NCBI RefSeq assembly: GCF_002930105.1
Contig: NZ_PJRN01000019.1
Span: forward strand, 1 to 53,716
DNA length: 53,716 bases
Direction of reading: 5' to 3'
Source: Billgrantia saliphila
Lineage (GTDB): Bacteria; Pseudomonadota; Gammaproteobacteria; Pseudomonadales; Halomonadaceae
Under the pieces are notes generated by a model. That model did no database searches and was not told the DNA's origin. It saw only the letters and a program-made list of their open reading frames with translations. A program made the translations under genes and the position numbers. This document shows, one piece after another, positions 27,913-36,335 of this stretch. The number at the start of each line of letters is the position of its first letter. The stretch's first letter is position 1.

Positions 27913-28428
27913 CTAGTCGTTTTCCAGCGCCATGCGTGTGGTGCGCTCCACCCAGCCACCGCCTCCCGTCGAGACCAGTTCCACCAACTGGATCGACGCA
28001 CCGGCGATGCTGACGATGCGGCCATGGTTGCGACCCAGATAATTACCCGTCCGCAGACGATGCACCTGGCCATCCGGCGCCTCGATCAGTGCATGGGACT
28101 CGCCGCTCATGGTCAGCACGCCCACCAGATCCAGCGACTCCAGCTCAAAGGCCTCGAGCGGCTCGCGCGGTCGCTCGGGGTCGGGCGCCAGGTCGCTGTT
28201 GCCCGTGGGCCCCTCCTCCGGCTCCGGCAGTTCGGGACGGAACGGGCTGCGGCGATCGCTCTCGCGGTAGGGCACCGTCTCATACCGCGGCACCTCGGGC
28301 ATCTCCAGCGGCGGCGGGGTGCCCGGATCGTTGCGGATATCGCTGAGTCGGCGATCGAGCTCACCCAGCTCGGGATCCACGCAACCTCCAAGCAGCAGGC
28401 ATCCCGTGGCCAAGGCCAGCCATCTCAT
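27913..28428 (-). CDS. pilP: Type IV pilus lipoprotein PilP
   Basis: A 171-residue inner-membrane lipoprotein that links the PilN/PilO platform to PilQ. The signal sequence ends in the lipobox LLGGC (Cys16). A Pro-rich disordered stretch spans residues 35-90. The folded beta domain runs from about 95 to 171, with LVGVLTMSGESHALIEAPDG, VHRLRTGNYLGRNHGRI and a final VELVSTGGGGWVERT. The ATG overlaps the pilO stop by 4 nt (ATGA). The gap to pilQ is 52 bp. Confidence 0.96.
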   Translation of the reverse strand: MRWLALATGCLLLGGCVDPELGELDRRLSDIRNDPGTPPPLEMPEVPRYETVPYRESDRRSPFRPELPEPEEGPTGNSDLAPDPERPREPLEAFELESLDLVGVLTMSGESHALIEAPDGQVHRLRTGNYLGRNHGRIVSIAGASIQLVELVSTGGGGWVERTTRMALEND

Positions 28429-29048
28429 GGCATCTCCTCCTCGGCCTGAGGGCGATAGCTGTAGGTGCGTGCCAGCATCGACAGCCGTAAGCGATCGCTG
28501 CCCTCCACTGGCGCCAGCACAAAATCGTGCAGCGTCACGATACGCGGCAGCGCCGCAACGCTGGCCAGAAAACCGGCGATATAGTGGAATTCGCCCTCCA
28601 CCTGAAGATCGAAGGGGCGCTCGATATAAAAGTCGCGCTCGACGGTGCTGCGCAGACGGATGAAATCGATCGTCAGTTGATGATCGATCGCGCTCTCGCT
28701 GATGCTGTCGATGAGCGAGGGAATCTCCGCCCCCGACGGCAGCATGGCCATCAGCTCGCTCATGCGCGTCTCGAGCCTCGCCATCTGCTCGAGCATGTCC
28801 GGCAGGCGCGCGGCCTGGGCGGCACGGTTGCGATAATCGAGCAGCAGCCGGCTCTCCTCCGCCTCGGCCTGCTGCAACGCTTCGGCGCGGGGACCCGCCA
28901 GATAGAAGTGGGTACCGGCAAAGGTCAGGCCCAGCACCAGCAGGCAGCAGAGCCATTGCAGCAGCACCGGCCAGGTGCCCGACTCCTTGATGTCCAGCTC
29001 GCGCCAATCGAGTTCGCGAAGACGGCGCCATTCGGCCTGCAGGTTCAT
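28425..29048 (-). CDS. pilO: Type IV pilus inner-membrane protein PilO
   Basis: A 207-residue bitopic protein. The first 30 residues are cytoplasmic, a single membrane helix follows at about 28-48 (WPVLLQWLCCLLVLGLTFAG), then a periplasmic coiled coil (AEALQQAEAEESRLLLDYRN) and a ferredoxin-like domain. It forms a heterodimer with PilN and aligns the pilus machine across the periplasm. It overlaps pilN and pilP by 4 nt each, so stoichiometry is probably set by translational coupling. Confidence 0.95.
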   Translation of the reverse strand: MNLQAEWRRLRELDWRELDIKESGTWPVLLQWLCCLLVLGLTFAGTHFYLAGPRAEALQQAEAEESRLLLDYRNRAAQAARLPDMLEQMARLETRMSELMAMLPSGAEIPSLIDSISESAIDHQLTIDFIRLRSTVERDFYIERPFDLQVEGEFHYIAGFLASVAALPRIVTLHDFVLAPVEGSDRLRLSMLARTYSYRPQAEEEMP

Positions 29049-29629
29049 GGCGTCTCCTCCCCTTCACGAGCGGCCTGATCCGCCGTCGGACCGCTTCCGC
29101 CCAGCTGTACCACGCCAAGACTGAAACGGCGTCGCGCCCCGCCGTCGGACTCCACTTCGGAAAGTACCGGCTCGGAGAAGACGGAAGCGGCATCAAGGGC
29201 GCGCATCTGCTCGGAAACACGATGGTTGCTCTCGGCGCGCCCGGTCAGCCGCAGTTGGTCTCCCTGGCGGCTGAGCTGGGTGTAGTGAACGCCATCGACC
29301 AAGCTGCGGGTAAGATCGCGAAACACCAGAACGGTCTGTGCGCGGCCCTGCTGCAGGGCGCTGAAGACCTCGACCTGGCCGATCATGCGCTCACGGATCT
29401 CTTCGTATTCGTCAATCGAACGGATGTCGCCGTCAAGCTGACGCATGCGTTGCTGGATGTGCGCGTTGCGCTGCTGCTGGGCGTCGACGGAGGCCTCGTA
29501 GTAGCGCGCCACCCCCAGGCCGCCCGACACCCCGAGCAGCGCCATCGCCGCCAGGGCCAGATAGAAACGCCGACTGCGTCGTGCGCGCTGACGCTCACGC
29601 CAGGGCAGCAGATTGATCTCGATGCTCAT
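29045..29629 (-). CDS. pilN: Type IV pilus inner-membrane protein PilN
   Basis: A 194-residue partner of PilO. The N terminus, MSIEINLLPWRERQRARRSR, contains the INLLPWR motif that inserts into PilM. A membrane helix follows at about 23-42, then a coiled coil and a periplasmic domain. The start is the ATG at 29629, which overlaps the pilM stop by 4 nt. A nine-codon upstream extension is not supported. The C-terminal tail (GPTADQAAREGEETP) is short and acidic. Confidence 0.96.
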   Translation of the reverse strand: MSIEINLLPWRERQRARRSRRFYLALAAMALLGVSGGLGVARYYEASVDAQQQRNAHIQQRMRQLDGDIRSIDEYEEIRERMIGQVEVFSALQQGRAQTVLVFRDLTRSLVDGVHYTQLSRQGDQLRLTGRAESNHRVSEQMRALDAASVFSEPVLSEVESDGGARRRFSLGVVQLGGSGPTADQAAREGEETP

Positions 29630-30687
29630 GCCGGCGACCTCATGGCCAGGCCGCAAGCGGTGAGCATCGCCGGCGCGTCGCTGGCCAGGGTCTGCACGTC
29701 GATGCGAGGATTGATCCTCATGCGCAGGAAGGGGTTGGCGATGACCACTTGCATGGCACTCTCCTGGGCGAGCCGCTCGGCCAGCCCCGGGATCACGCTC
29801 GATCCCCCGGCCAGCACCATGCGCCGCACCTCGTGCTTGCGGCCCGCCGTATAGTAGAGCTGCAGCGAACGCCCCACCTGCTGCACCAGGGTTTCGATGA
29901 AGGGAGCGAGCACGCTGGTTCGGTAGTCCTCGGGCAAGCCGCCGCGCTTCTTGGCCAGACCGGCCTCCTCCAGGGTAAGGCCGTAGCGCATACGTATCTC
30001 TTCGGTGAGCTGGCGCCCGCCGAACACGGTATCGCGACTGTAGATGATCCGCCCCCCGCGCAGCACGTGGAAGGCGTTCATGGTCGCACCGATGTCGACC
30101 AGCGCCACGCAGTCATCGTCACCGGCGGCAGGCGGCAGTTGATGGCGCAGCTCGTTGAAGGCGCGCTCCATGGCGAAGGTCTCGACATCGACCGCCGCCG
30201 GAGTCAGACCGGCCTGCCGCAGAGCATCGGTGAGCTGGTTGACGTCCTGCTGGCGGCAGGCCACCAGCAGCACGTCCTGCTGATCGCCATAGCGGGCGTT
30301 GAGCCCCAGGCGCTGGAAGTCGAGAGCCACCTCACTGAACGGAAACGGGATGTGCTTGTCGGATTCGAGTTGTATGCGCGCCTCGATCTCGTCGTCATTG
30401 AGCGAGGCGGGGAACGTCAGGGTCTTGGTAATGGCAGCGCTTGCCGGTACCGCGGCCACGGCCAGCCGCGAGGCGGGCCTGGCGCTCTCCACGGCGCGAC
30501 GCAGCGCATCGGCCACCTCGCCCATGTCGCGGATGCGTCGCTCAACCACGGCGCCTTCGCGCAGCGGCCTGACGGCGTAGCTCTCGATCTGGTACTGGGC
30601 TCCCACCTGCCTGAGTTCGATCAGCTTGACCGTTGCCGAGGTGATATCGACACCGATCAACCCCTTTTTGGCGGGTCTGAGTCGCAT
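29626..30687 (-). CDS. pilM: Type IV pilus ATPase-fold protein PilM
   Basis: A 353-residue cytoplasmic, actin-like (FtsA/MreB-type) protein that binds ATP and the PilN tail. Motifs: GLIGVDITSATVKLIEL (phosphate 1), VALVDIGATMNAFHVLRGGRI (phosphate 2) and RRMVLAGGSSVIPGLAERLA (adenosine). The ATG at 30687 is preceded by a TTG codon that could extend it by one residue. No strong ribosome binding site is visible for either. It is the first gene of pilMNOPQ-aroKB and is divergent from ponA across 260 bp. Confidence 0.96.
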   Translation of the reverse strand: MRLRPAKKGLIGVDITSATVKLIELRQVGAQYQIESYAVRPLREGAVVERRIRDMGEVADALRRAVESARPASRLAVAAVPASAAITKTLTFPASLNDDEIEARIQLESDKHIPFPFSEVALDFQRLGLNARYGDQQDVLLVACRQQDVNQLTDALRQAGLTPAAVDVETFAMERAFNELRHQLPPAAGDDDCVALVDIGATMNAFHVLRGGRIIYSRDTVFGGRQLTEEIRMRYGLTLEEAGLAKKRGGLPEDYRTSVLAPFIETLVQQVGRSLQLYYTAGRKHEVRRMVLAGGSSVIPGLAERLAQESAMQVVIANPFLRMRINPRIDVQTLASDAPAMLTACGLAMRSPA

Positions 30688-30872
30688 CAATTCATGGCCC
30701 TTGCGTCATGCATGCGGTGTTGCTTGTTATCGTTACGCCTTAGGCCAACAAGGCGCCAAGACTGAGAAAGATCATACTCGCTCTCCAAGGATGAGGTTAC
30801 AAGAGAATGCATAAGCCCATACAAAGTTGCAGGGACTTCCCCTCAACGCTGGTGGCGAGCGGCTTGGGTTCC

Positions 30873-30878
30873 TATAAT
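30873..30878 (+). promoter_or_regulatory. -10 element of the ponA promoter
   Basis: A perfect TATAAT, 69 bp upstream of the ponA ATG. The -35 region (TGGTGG or similar) is weak. The opposite strand of this 260-bp divergent region must hold the pilM promoter, which I could not place with confidence. Confidence 0.5.
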
Positions 30879-30947
30879 GGCCACGCCAGTGAAGGCGCTA
30901 TTTTCATCGCCGTTCCCTTCCTGTCCTCACACGGATAACGCCTTTTC

Positions 30948-33470
30948 ATGAAATGGATCAAGACCCTGCTTTTTTCGGCCTTCTGGCTGCTGGTATCGCT
31001 TTCCGCTGCGGCCCTGCTCAGCGTGGCGGGAGCGGCCCTGTACTTTGCGCCAGGGCTGCCCGATGTGCGCCAGCTGCAGGACTTCGAGCTGCATACTCCA
31101 CTACGCATTTTCACCCGTGACGGCAAGCTGATCGGCGAGTACGGCGAGGAGCGGCGCATGCCGGTCACCTTCGACGAGATTCCCGAGGACTTCCTCCAAG
31201 CCCTGCTGGCCGCCGAAGACGCCGCCTTCTTCGACCACCGCGGCGTCGATCCCAAGGGCCTGGCGCGCGCCGCCCTGGAGCTGGCTTCCAGCGGCGACAT
31301 CCAGTCCGGCGGCTCCACCATCACCATGCAGGTGGCGCGCAACTATCTGTTGACCCTCGACCGGACCTTCACCCGCAAGATCCGCGAGATCCTGCTCGCG
31401 CTGCAGATGGAACGCATCCTGAACAAGGAGGAGATCCTCGAGCTCTACGTCAACAAGATATTCCTCGGCAACCGCGCCTATGGCATCGCGGCAGCCGCCG
31501 AGGTCTACTACAACAAGCCGCTTGACGAGCTCACCCTGGCGCAGAAGGCCATGATCGCCGGGCTGCCCAAGGCTCCTTCATCCTTCAACCCGCTGGCCAA
31601 CCCCGAGCGCTCGCTGATCCGTCGCAACTGGATCCTCTATCGCATGCGCGAGCTCGGCTACATCGACCAGGCCACCTACGAAGCCACCGTCAAGGAGCCG
31701 ACCACCGCGCGTCGCTACGTGGCGCAGGTCGAGGTGGATGCCGACTACGTGGCCGAGATGGCGCGCCAGTACGCCATTGATCGTTTCGGCGACGATGCCT
31801 ACACCGGCGGGTATCGCATCCACACCACGCTGGATAGCGAGCTGCAACCCTACGCCCGCCAGGCCCTGGCCAACGGTCTGATCGATTACGATACCCGTCA
31901 CGGCTGGCGCGGACCGGAGGAGCGGGACATCCCCGCCAGTCTCGCCGAGGCTCAGGCCCGTACCGAGCGACGCGGCCTGGAAGAGGAACTGGACGAGTCG
32001 CCCGAGATCATGGAGACCGCCCGCCAGGCCGCCGAGCGCAGCCAGACACGGGTCGAGGGAATCGAGGGCGACGTCAGCAACTGGCTGCGCGTGCTGGAAC
32101 GCACGCCGGGCTTCGGCCCGCTGCAGCCCGCCATCGTGGTCGAGAGCGGTGAGCGTGAGATGCGCGTGCTGACACGCGACGGCGAACTCGCCACCCTCGA
32201 CTGGGATGGCCTGAGCTGGGCACGCGAATATCGCAGCCCGCGGGCGCGCGGCGCGGAGCCCTCTTCCGCCGCAGAGATCGCCACCACCGGCGACCTGGTA
32301 CGCATCCTGCAGCGCGACGACGGCAGCTGGCGGCTCTCGCAGCGTCCCGACGCCGAGGGCTCGATCGTCGTGATGGCCCCTCGAACAGGCGCCATCCTCG
32401 CCCTGCAGGGCGGCTTCAGCTTCAATGCCAGCAAGTTCAATCGTGCGGTGCAGGCACAGCGTCAGTCTGGCTCGATCTTCAAGCCCTTCGTCTTCCTTGC
32501 CGCTCTCGATACCGGCCTGATGACCGCCTCCACGGTCGTCAACGATGCGCCGGTGGTCATGCATGATGGCAGCAGCTTGTGGCGGCCGGTGAATTCCAGT
32601 GGCGACTTCCTCGGTCCGACCCGGCTTCGCGTAGCGTTGGCCCGCTCGCGCAACCTGGTGACGATCCGCATCCTTCAGACGCTGGGGCTCGACAACACCA
32701 TCGAATACCTGGAAGGCTTCGGCTTCTCCCCGAACCGGCTACCGCGCGGCCTCTCACTCGCCCTCGGCAGCGCCGACCTGACGCCGCTGGAGATGACCAA
32801 CGCCTACGCGGTGCTGGCCAACGGCGGCTTCCGCGTCTCGCCCTGGTTCATCGAACGTGTCACCCGCGGCAACGACGAGGAACTCATCGACGAAGCGCAC
32901 CCGATGGTTGCCTGCCGCGAGTGTCGCGAAGAGCAGACCGAGGTCGTGATCGACGGCAAGCGCTACGAGATCGCACCGCGAGTGGCCGACCCCACCGCTG
33001 TCTATATCCTGCGCGACATGTTGCGCGACGTGATCGAGAGCGGCACCGGCCGCGCCGCCCTGTCGCTCGAGCGCAACGACGTGGTCGGCAAGACAGGCAC
33101 CACCAACGATCAGCGAGACGGCTGGTTCGCCGGCTACAACGACGAACTGGTGGCCACCGTCTGGGTCGGCAAGGACAACAACGAGTCGATCGCCGAGTAT
33201 GGCGGCAATGCGGCCCTGCCCATCTGGATCGAATTCATGCGCAACGCGCTCGAGGGAAGGCCCGAAGCCATGCCGGAACCACCCGAAGCGCTGGTGACGG
33301 CACGCGTCGACGAACAGACCGGACGCCGCCTGAGCGATGGGCAGTCCGGGGGGATTTCCGAGATTTTCCACCCCGACTATCTGCCGGACATGGAGCCGCA
33401 CCGCGTCGAGCAGGAGGTTGAGCAGCGCAGCGGCTCGCAGGGGACGGGAAGCTATGAGGCGATCTTCTAG
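30948..33470 (+). CDS. ponA: Penicillin-binding protein 1A
   Basis: An 840-residue bifunctional class A PBP that polymerises and cross-links peptidoglycan. An N-terminal membrane anchor (about residues 5-32) precedes the glycosyltransferase domain, with catalytic Glu in LLAAEDAAFFDHRGVD and the GGSTITMQVARN motif. A regulatory OB-like insertion occupies about 315-430. The transpeptidase domain has SGSIFK with catalytic Ser509, the SRN triad (SRNLVT) and KTGTTNDQRDGWFAGY. Two Cys-containing loops (VACRECREEQ) precede the KTG box. It is divergent from pilMNOPQ, an arrangement shared with Pseudomonas. Confidence 0.98.
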   Translation: MKWIKTLLFSAFWLLVSLSAAALLSVAGAALYFAPGLPDVRQLQDFELHTPLRIFTRDGKLIGEYGEERRMPVTFDEIPEDFLQALLAAEDAAFFDHRGVDPKGLARAALELASSGDIQSGGSTITMQVARNYLLTLDRTFTRKIREILLALQMERILNKEEILELYVNKIFLGNRAYGIAAAAEVYYNKPLDELTLAQKAMIAGLPKAPSSFNPLANPERSLIRRNWILYRMRELGYIDQATYEATVKEPTTARRYVAQVEVDADYVAEMARQYAIDRFGDDAYTGGYRIHTTLDSELQPYARQALANGLIDYDTRHGWRGPEERDIPASLAEAQARTERRGLEEELDESPEIMETARQAAERSQTRVEGIEGDVSNWLRVLERTPGFGPLQPAIVVESGEREMRVLTRDGELATLDWDGLSWAREYRSPRARGAEPSSAAEIATTGDLVRILQRDDGSWRLSQRPDAEGSIVVMAPRTGAILALQGGFSFNASKFNRAVQAQRQSGSIFKPFVFLAALDTGLMTASTVVNDAPVVMHDGSSLWRPVNSSGDFLGPTRLRVALARSRNLVTIRILQTLGLDNTIEYLEGFGFSPNRLPRGLSLALGSADLTPLEMTNAYAVLANGGFRVSPWFIERVTRGNDEELIDEAHPMVACRECREEQTEVVIDGKRYEIAPRVADPTAVYILRDMLRDVIESGTGRAALSLERNDVVGKTGTTNDQRDGWFAGYNDELVATVWVGKDNNESIAEYGGNAALPIWIEFMRNALEGRPEAMPEPPEALVTARVDEQTGRRLSDGQSGGISEIFHPDYLPDMEPHRVEQEVEQRSGSQGTGSYEAIF

Positions 33471-33481
33471 AGCGCCGTACC

Positions 33482-33505
33482 GGGCGGCAGGGAGGCCGCC
33501 CTTCG
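33482..33505 (+). terminator. Candidate ponA terminator
   Basis: GGGCGGC/GCCGCCC, 7-bp stem with six-base loop, 11 nt after the ponA stop, followed by the weak T-rich sequence TTCGTCTT. Confidence 0.5.
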
Positions 33506-33569
33506 TCTTGCCAACCGTGCCTGCCGCCACCGGCGGCTTCGTCACTTCGGCAACACAGGTTCGTTCGCC

Positions 33570-34319
33570 ATGCCACGCCTATTGTCCTGGAACGCCTTGG
33601 GGTTATCGCTGCTGCCGAGCATCGCTTCGGCAGCCGGCATTTTCTATGCCCCACCGCCACCCGAGGAAAATTCCCCCACCTTCAGCGGTGAAGCCGAACT
33701 CGGCTATACCCAACTCACCGGCAATACCGATAGCCAGACCCTGCTTGGCAAGAGCCGGCTGACCTGGCTGACCAGCCGCTACTGGACGCACACTCTGCGC
33801 GGCGAGGTGCGCCACGTCACTCGTGACGGCGACACCAGTGCCGAGCAGTACCTGATTTCCGGCCGTGAGCGCTATGACTTCGACGGCCCCCACTACCTGT
33901 TCGGCTTCGCCCGCTGGGAAAAGGATCGCTTCAGCGGCTACGACCAGCAGTTCACCACCATTGGCGGCTATGGCCGCCACGTGATCGATCGCGAGTCCCA
34001 TCGGCTGTCGCTCGAGGCCGGCCCGGGGTATCGGCATGATCGGATCGAGGATGAGGAGAACAACAACCTGGGCGTCGTCTACAGCGCGCTCGACTACCAG
34101 TGGACACTCTCCGACTCCTCCTATGTGCGGCAGGAGATGTCGGTAGAAGCCACCGACGCGAACACCACCTCGCGCTCGGTGTCGTCGCTCACCGCCCGCC
34201 TCAATTCGCGTCTTTCTCTGCGCCTCTCCCATGAGATCAAGCACAACTCCGACCCGCCCGAGACGGCGGACGCGAACACCGACCAAACCACCAACGCGAC
34301 CCTGCTCTACACCTGGTAG
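33570..34319 (+). CDS. DUF481 outer-membrane beta-barrel protein (YdiY-like)
   Basis: A 249-residue protein with a short signal peptide (MPRLLSWNALGLSLLPSIAS, then A). The rest is alternating amphipathic strands such as FSGEAELGYTQLTGNTDSQT, YLFGFARWEKDRFSGYDQQ and VVYSALDYQWTLSDSSYVRQ. It ends in an aromatic residue after TNATLLYTW, as outer-membrane barrels do. The GYTQLTGNTDSQTL opening and the LEAGPGYR segment are typical of the DUF481 family, often named 'putative salt-induced outer membrane protein'. The substrate is unknown. It lies between ponA and maeB and is not part of a recognisable operon. Confidence 0.88.
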   Translation: MPRLLSWNALGLSLLPSIASAAGIFYAPPPPEENSPTFSGEAELGYTQLTGNTDSQTLLGKSRLTWLTSRYWTHTLRGEVRHVTRDGDTSAEQYLISGRERYDFDGPHYLFGFARWEKDRFSGYDQQFTTIGGYGRHVIDRESHRLSLEAGPGYRHDRIEDEENNNLGVVYSALDYQWTLSDSSYVRQEMSVEATDANTTSRSVSSLTARLNSRLSLRLSHEIKHNSDPPETADANTDQTTNATLLYTW

Positions 34320-34345
34320 CCCGGCAGCACTTGGCAATCCCGAAC

Positions 34346-34377
34346 GCAGTGCGCCGGCCCTTGGGCCGGCGCACTGC
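34346..34377. terminator. Long hairpin between convergent DUF481 gene and maeB
   Basis: GCAGTGCGCCGGCC and GGCCGGCGCACTGC form a perfect 14-bp stem with a CTTG loop. No T run follows on either strand. It probably acts on transcripts from both sides by structure alone or by blocking 3' decay. Confidence 0.6.
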
Positions 34378-34404
34378 ACGGTGCTTGATCGCCTGACACC
34401 GACA

Positions 34405-35676
34405 TCAACCGCCGTAGACGTCATCCACTGTCTTCAGCGGGTAATGGGCCGGGTAGGGGCGACGCGCCACGCCGGAATCCACCGCGGCCTGGGCCACCGC
34501 GGCCGGAATCCGCTCCAGAAGACGCACGTCGACCGGCGTGGGGATGATGTATTCGGGGCCGAATTCCATCTGCTCGCGCTCGTACGCTTCGAGCACCGCC
34601 TGGGGCACGGGCTCGCGCGCCAGGTCCTTGAGCGCATGCACCGCGGCCACCTTCATTTCCTCATTGATGCGCGTCGCCCGGACGTCCAGCGCACCCCGGA
34701 AGATGAAGGGGAAGCCCAGCACGTTGTTGACCTGGTTGGGATAATCGGAACGCCCGGTGGCCATGATCACGTCCGGGCGCGCTTCTCGCGCCACGTCGGG
34801 GTGAATTTCGGGATCGGGATTGGTGCAGGCAAAGACGATCGGGTTCTTCGCCATCTTGCGCATGTGTTCCGCCGTCATCAGGTTCGGCCCCGAAAGACCG
34901 ATGAACACGTCGGCGCCGTCGATAGCGTCATCGAGGGTGCGCTTGTCGGTTTCCACGGCGAACATCGCCTTGTAGGGGTTGAGCCCCTCGCGGCCGGCAT
35001 GAATGACGCCGCGACGATCCAGCATCACCAGATTCTCCGAGCGCGCGCCGCAGGCCACCAGCAGCTTCATGCAGGCAATGGCGGCCGCCCCGGCGCCCAG
35101 GCAGACGATCCGAGCCTCCTCCAGGCGCTTGCCGGCGATTTCCAGCGCGTTGAGCATTCCCGCGGCGGTCACGATGGCAGTGCCATGCTGGTCGTCATGG
35201 AATACCGGGACGCTGCACTGCTCGACCAGCGCCTGCTCGATCTCGAAGCACTCGGGCGCCTTGATGTCCTCGAGGTTGATGCCACCCCAGGTATCGGCGA
35301 TGCGAGCCACGGTGTCGATGAATGCCTGCGGACTTTCGGCGTTGACCTCGACATCCACCGAATTGATGCCGGCGAAGCACTTGAACAGCACCCCTTTGCC
35401 TTCCATGACCGGTTTGCTTGCCAGCGGTCCCAGATTGCCCAGACCCAGGATAGCGCTGCCGTCGGAGATCACCGCCACCAGATTGCCCTTGCCGGTATAG
35501 CGGTAGGCATTCTCCGGATCGCGTGCGATCTCGCGCACCGGCTCGGCAACACCAGGACTGTAAGCCAGGGAGAGGTCACGAGCGGTCGCGGTGGGCTTGG
35601 TCAGCTCCACCGAGAGCTTTCCGGGGATGGGCTTGGCGTGATAGTCCAGCGCGGCCTGCTTCTTGGCGTCTGTCAT
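34405..35676 (-). CDS. maeB: NADP-dependent malic enzyme, short form
   Basis: A 423-residue enzyme that decarboxylates malate to pyruvate. The malic N domain has [16 protein letters not shown] and [15 protein letters not shown]. The catalytic/metal segment is [21 protein letters not shown]. The NAD(P) fold shows [17 protein letters not shown]. It ends near residue 423, without the phosphotransacetylase-like domain of E. coli MaeB (about 760 residues), as in the Pseudomonas gene beside ponA. Cofactor preference is inferred from family. Upstream are a TATAAT promoter and a TTGTTCGCGAACAA palindrome. Confidence 0.93.
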   Translation of the reverse strand: MTDAKKQAALDYHAKPIPGKLSVELTKPTATARDLSLAYSPGVAEPVREIARDPENAYRYTGKGNLVAVISDGSAILGLGNLGPLASKPVMEGKGVLFKCFAGINSVDVEVNAESPQAFIDTVARIADTWGGINLEDIKAPECFEIEQALVEQCSVPVFHDDQHGTAIVTAAGMLNALEIAGKRLEEARIVCLGAGAAAIACMKLLVACGARSENLVMLDRRGVIHAGREGLNPYKAMFAVETDKRTLDDAIDGADVFIGLSGPNLMTAEHMRKMAKNPIVFACTNPDPEIHPDVAREARPDVIMATGRSDYPNQVNNVLGFPFIFRGALDVRATRINEEMKVAAVHALKDLAREPVPQAVLEAYEREQMEFGPEYIIPTPVDVRLLERIPAAVAQAAVDSGVARRPYPAHYPLKTVDDVYGG

Positions 35677-35714
35677 GCTGAGATCCGGTTACCATCTTGA
35701 AGAGGAACCACAAG

Positions 35715-35741
35715 ATTATAGAAAAAGCTTCCACATCTCAA
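35715..35741 (-). promoter_or_regulatory. Candidate maeB promoter
   Basis: Minus strand: TTGAGA (35736-35741), 15-bp spacer, TATAAT (35715-35720). Both boxes are good but the spacing is short. That can mean that an activator or a DNA-distorting regulator is needed. Confidence 0.5.
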
Positions 35742-35770
35742 TGAAAGCTCTTTTTTGCGAACTTGAACCC

Positions 35771-35784
35771 TTGTTCGCGAACAA
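35771..35784. promoter_or_regulatory. 14-bp palindrome upstream of maeB
   Basis: TTGTTCGCGAACAA, perfect and centred about 70 bp upstream of the predicted maeB start. A further half-site GCGAAC (35757-35762) lies between it and the promoter, forming a second inverted pair with GTTCGC. This is operator-like; the regulator is not identified. Confidence 0.5.
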
Positions 35785-35890
35785 TCGCAGCCATTTGCTG
35801 CAACTTATGCTTACCTCCGCTGGTATAACCCTTACCTTATCGCTGACGGCATACTGCTGCGCCGCAGTCCCGTTCGCCCACCCCACCGAT

Positions 35891-35920
35891 AAAAGAAAAC
35901 CCGCCATGAAGGCGGGTTTT
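35891..35920 (-). terminator. Intrinsic terminator of rpmE
   Basis: AAAACCCGCC/GGCGGGTTTT, 10-bp perfect stem with a five-base loop, 30 nt after the rpmE stop. T-rich sequence follows on the minus strand. Confidence 0.9.
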
Positions 35921-35949
35921 CTCGTGCGGGTTCGCTGCCGCGGTGTGGT

Positions 35950-36165
35950 TCAACCGCGCTTGATGGCGGCCCCGAAGCGCTTGTTGAAGCGCTCGACGCG
36001 ACCACCGGTGGTCGCCTGCTTCTGCTTGCCGGTGTAGAAGGGATGGCACTGAGAGCAAACGTCCAGTGACAGGTCATGGCCGACAGTGGAGCCGACCTCG
36101 AAGGTCGCGCCGCAGGAGCAGGTCGCGGTGACCTTCTTGTAATCCGGGTGAATACCTTGTTTCAT
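35950..36165 (-). CDS. rpmE: Ribosomal protein bL31
   Basis: A 71-residue large-subunit protein at the bridge to the 30S head. It starts [19 protein letters not shown]. Earlier in-frame codons would add 16 unrelated residues. It is the zinc-binding (C+) form: Cys16, Cys18, Cys37 and Cys40 are all present (TCSCG, VCSQC), followed by HPFYTGKQK. It is divergent from priA, the usual order. The predicted leader is about 135 nt, long enough for the autoregulation by bL31 reported in E. coli. Confidence 0.99.
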   Translation of the reverse strand: MKQGIHPDYKKVTATCSCGATFEVGSTVGHDLSLDVCSQCHPFYTGKQKQATTGGRVERFNKRFGAAIKRG

Positions 36166-36306
36166 CTTGAGCCTCATGAGCGGTATGCCGCCACCTGATC
36201 CGTTGCCAGGCACCGCATACGGGTTGTCTGTCGTCAGTACTCGTCGTTAACCAACCGGTAGCCGCCGGCCCGATACCAAAGGCACCAGGCGCCACGACGG
36301 CCGGAT

Positions 36307-36334
36307 ATTCTAGCAGAGTCGACGCCGGAGGCAA
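36307..36334 (-). promoter_or_regulatory. Candidate rpmE promoter overlapping the priA ribosome binding site
   Basis: Minus strand: TTGCCT (36329-36334), 16-bp spacer, TAGAAT (36307-36312). The -35 box overlaps the GGAGG that serves priA on the other strand, so the two genes share these bases. Confidence 0.5.
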
Positions 36335-36335
36335 A

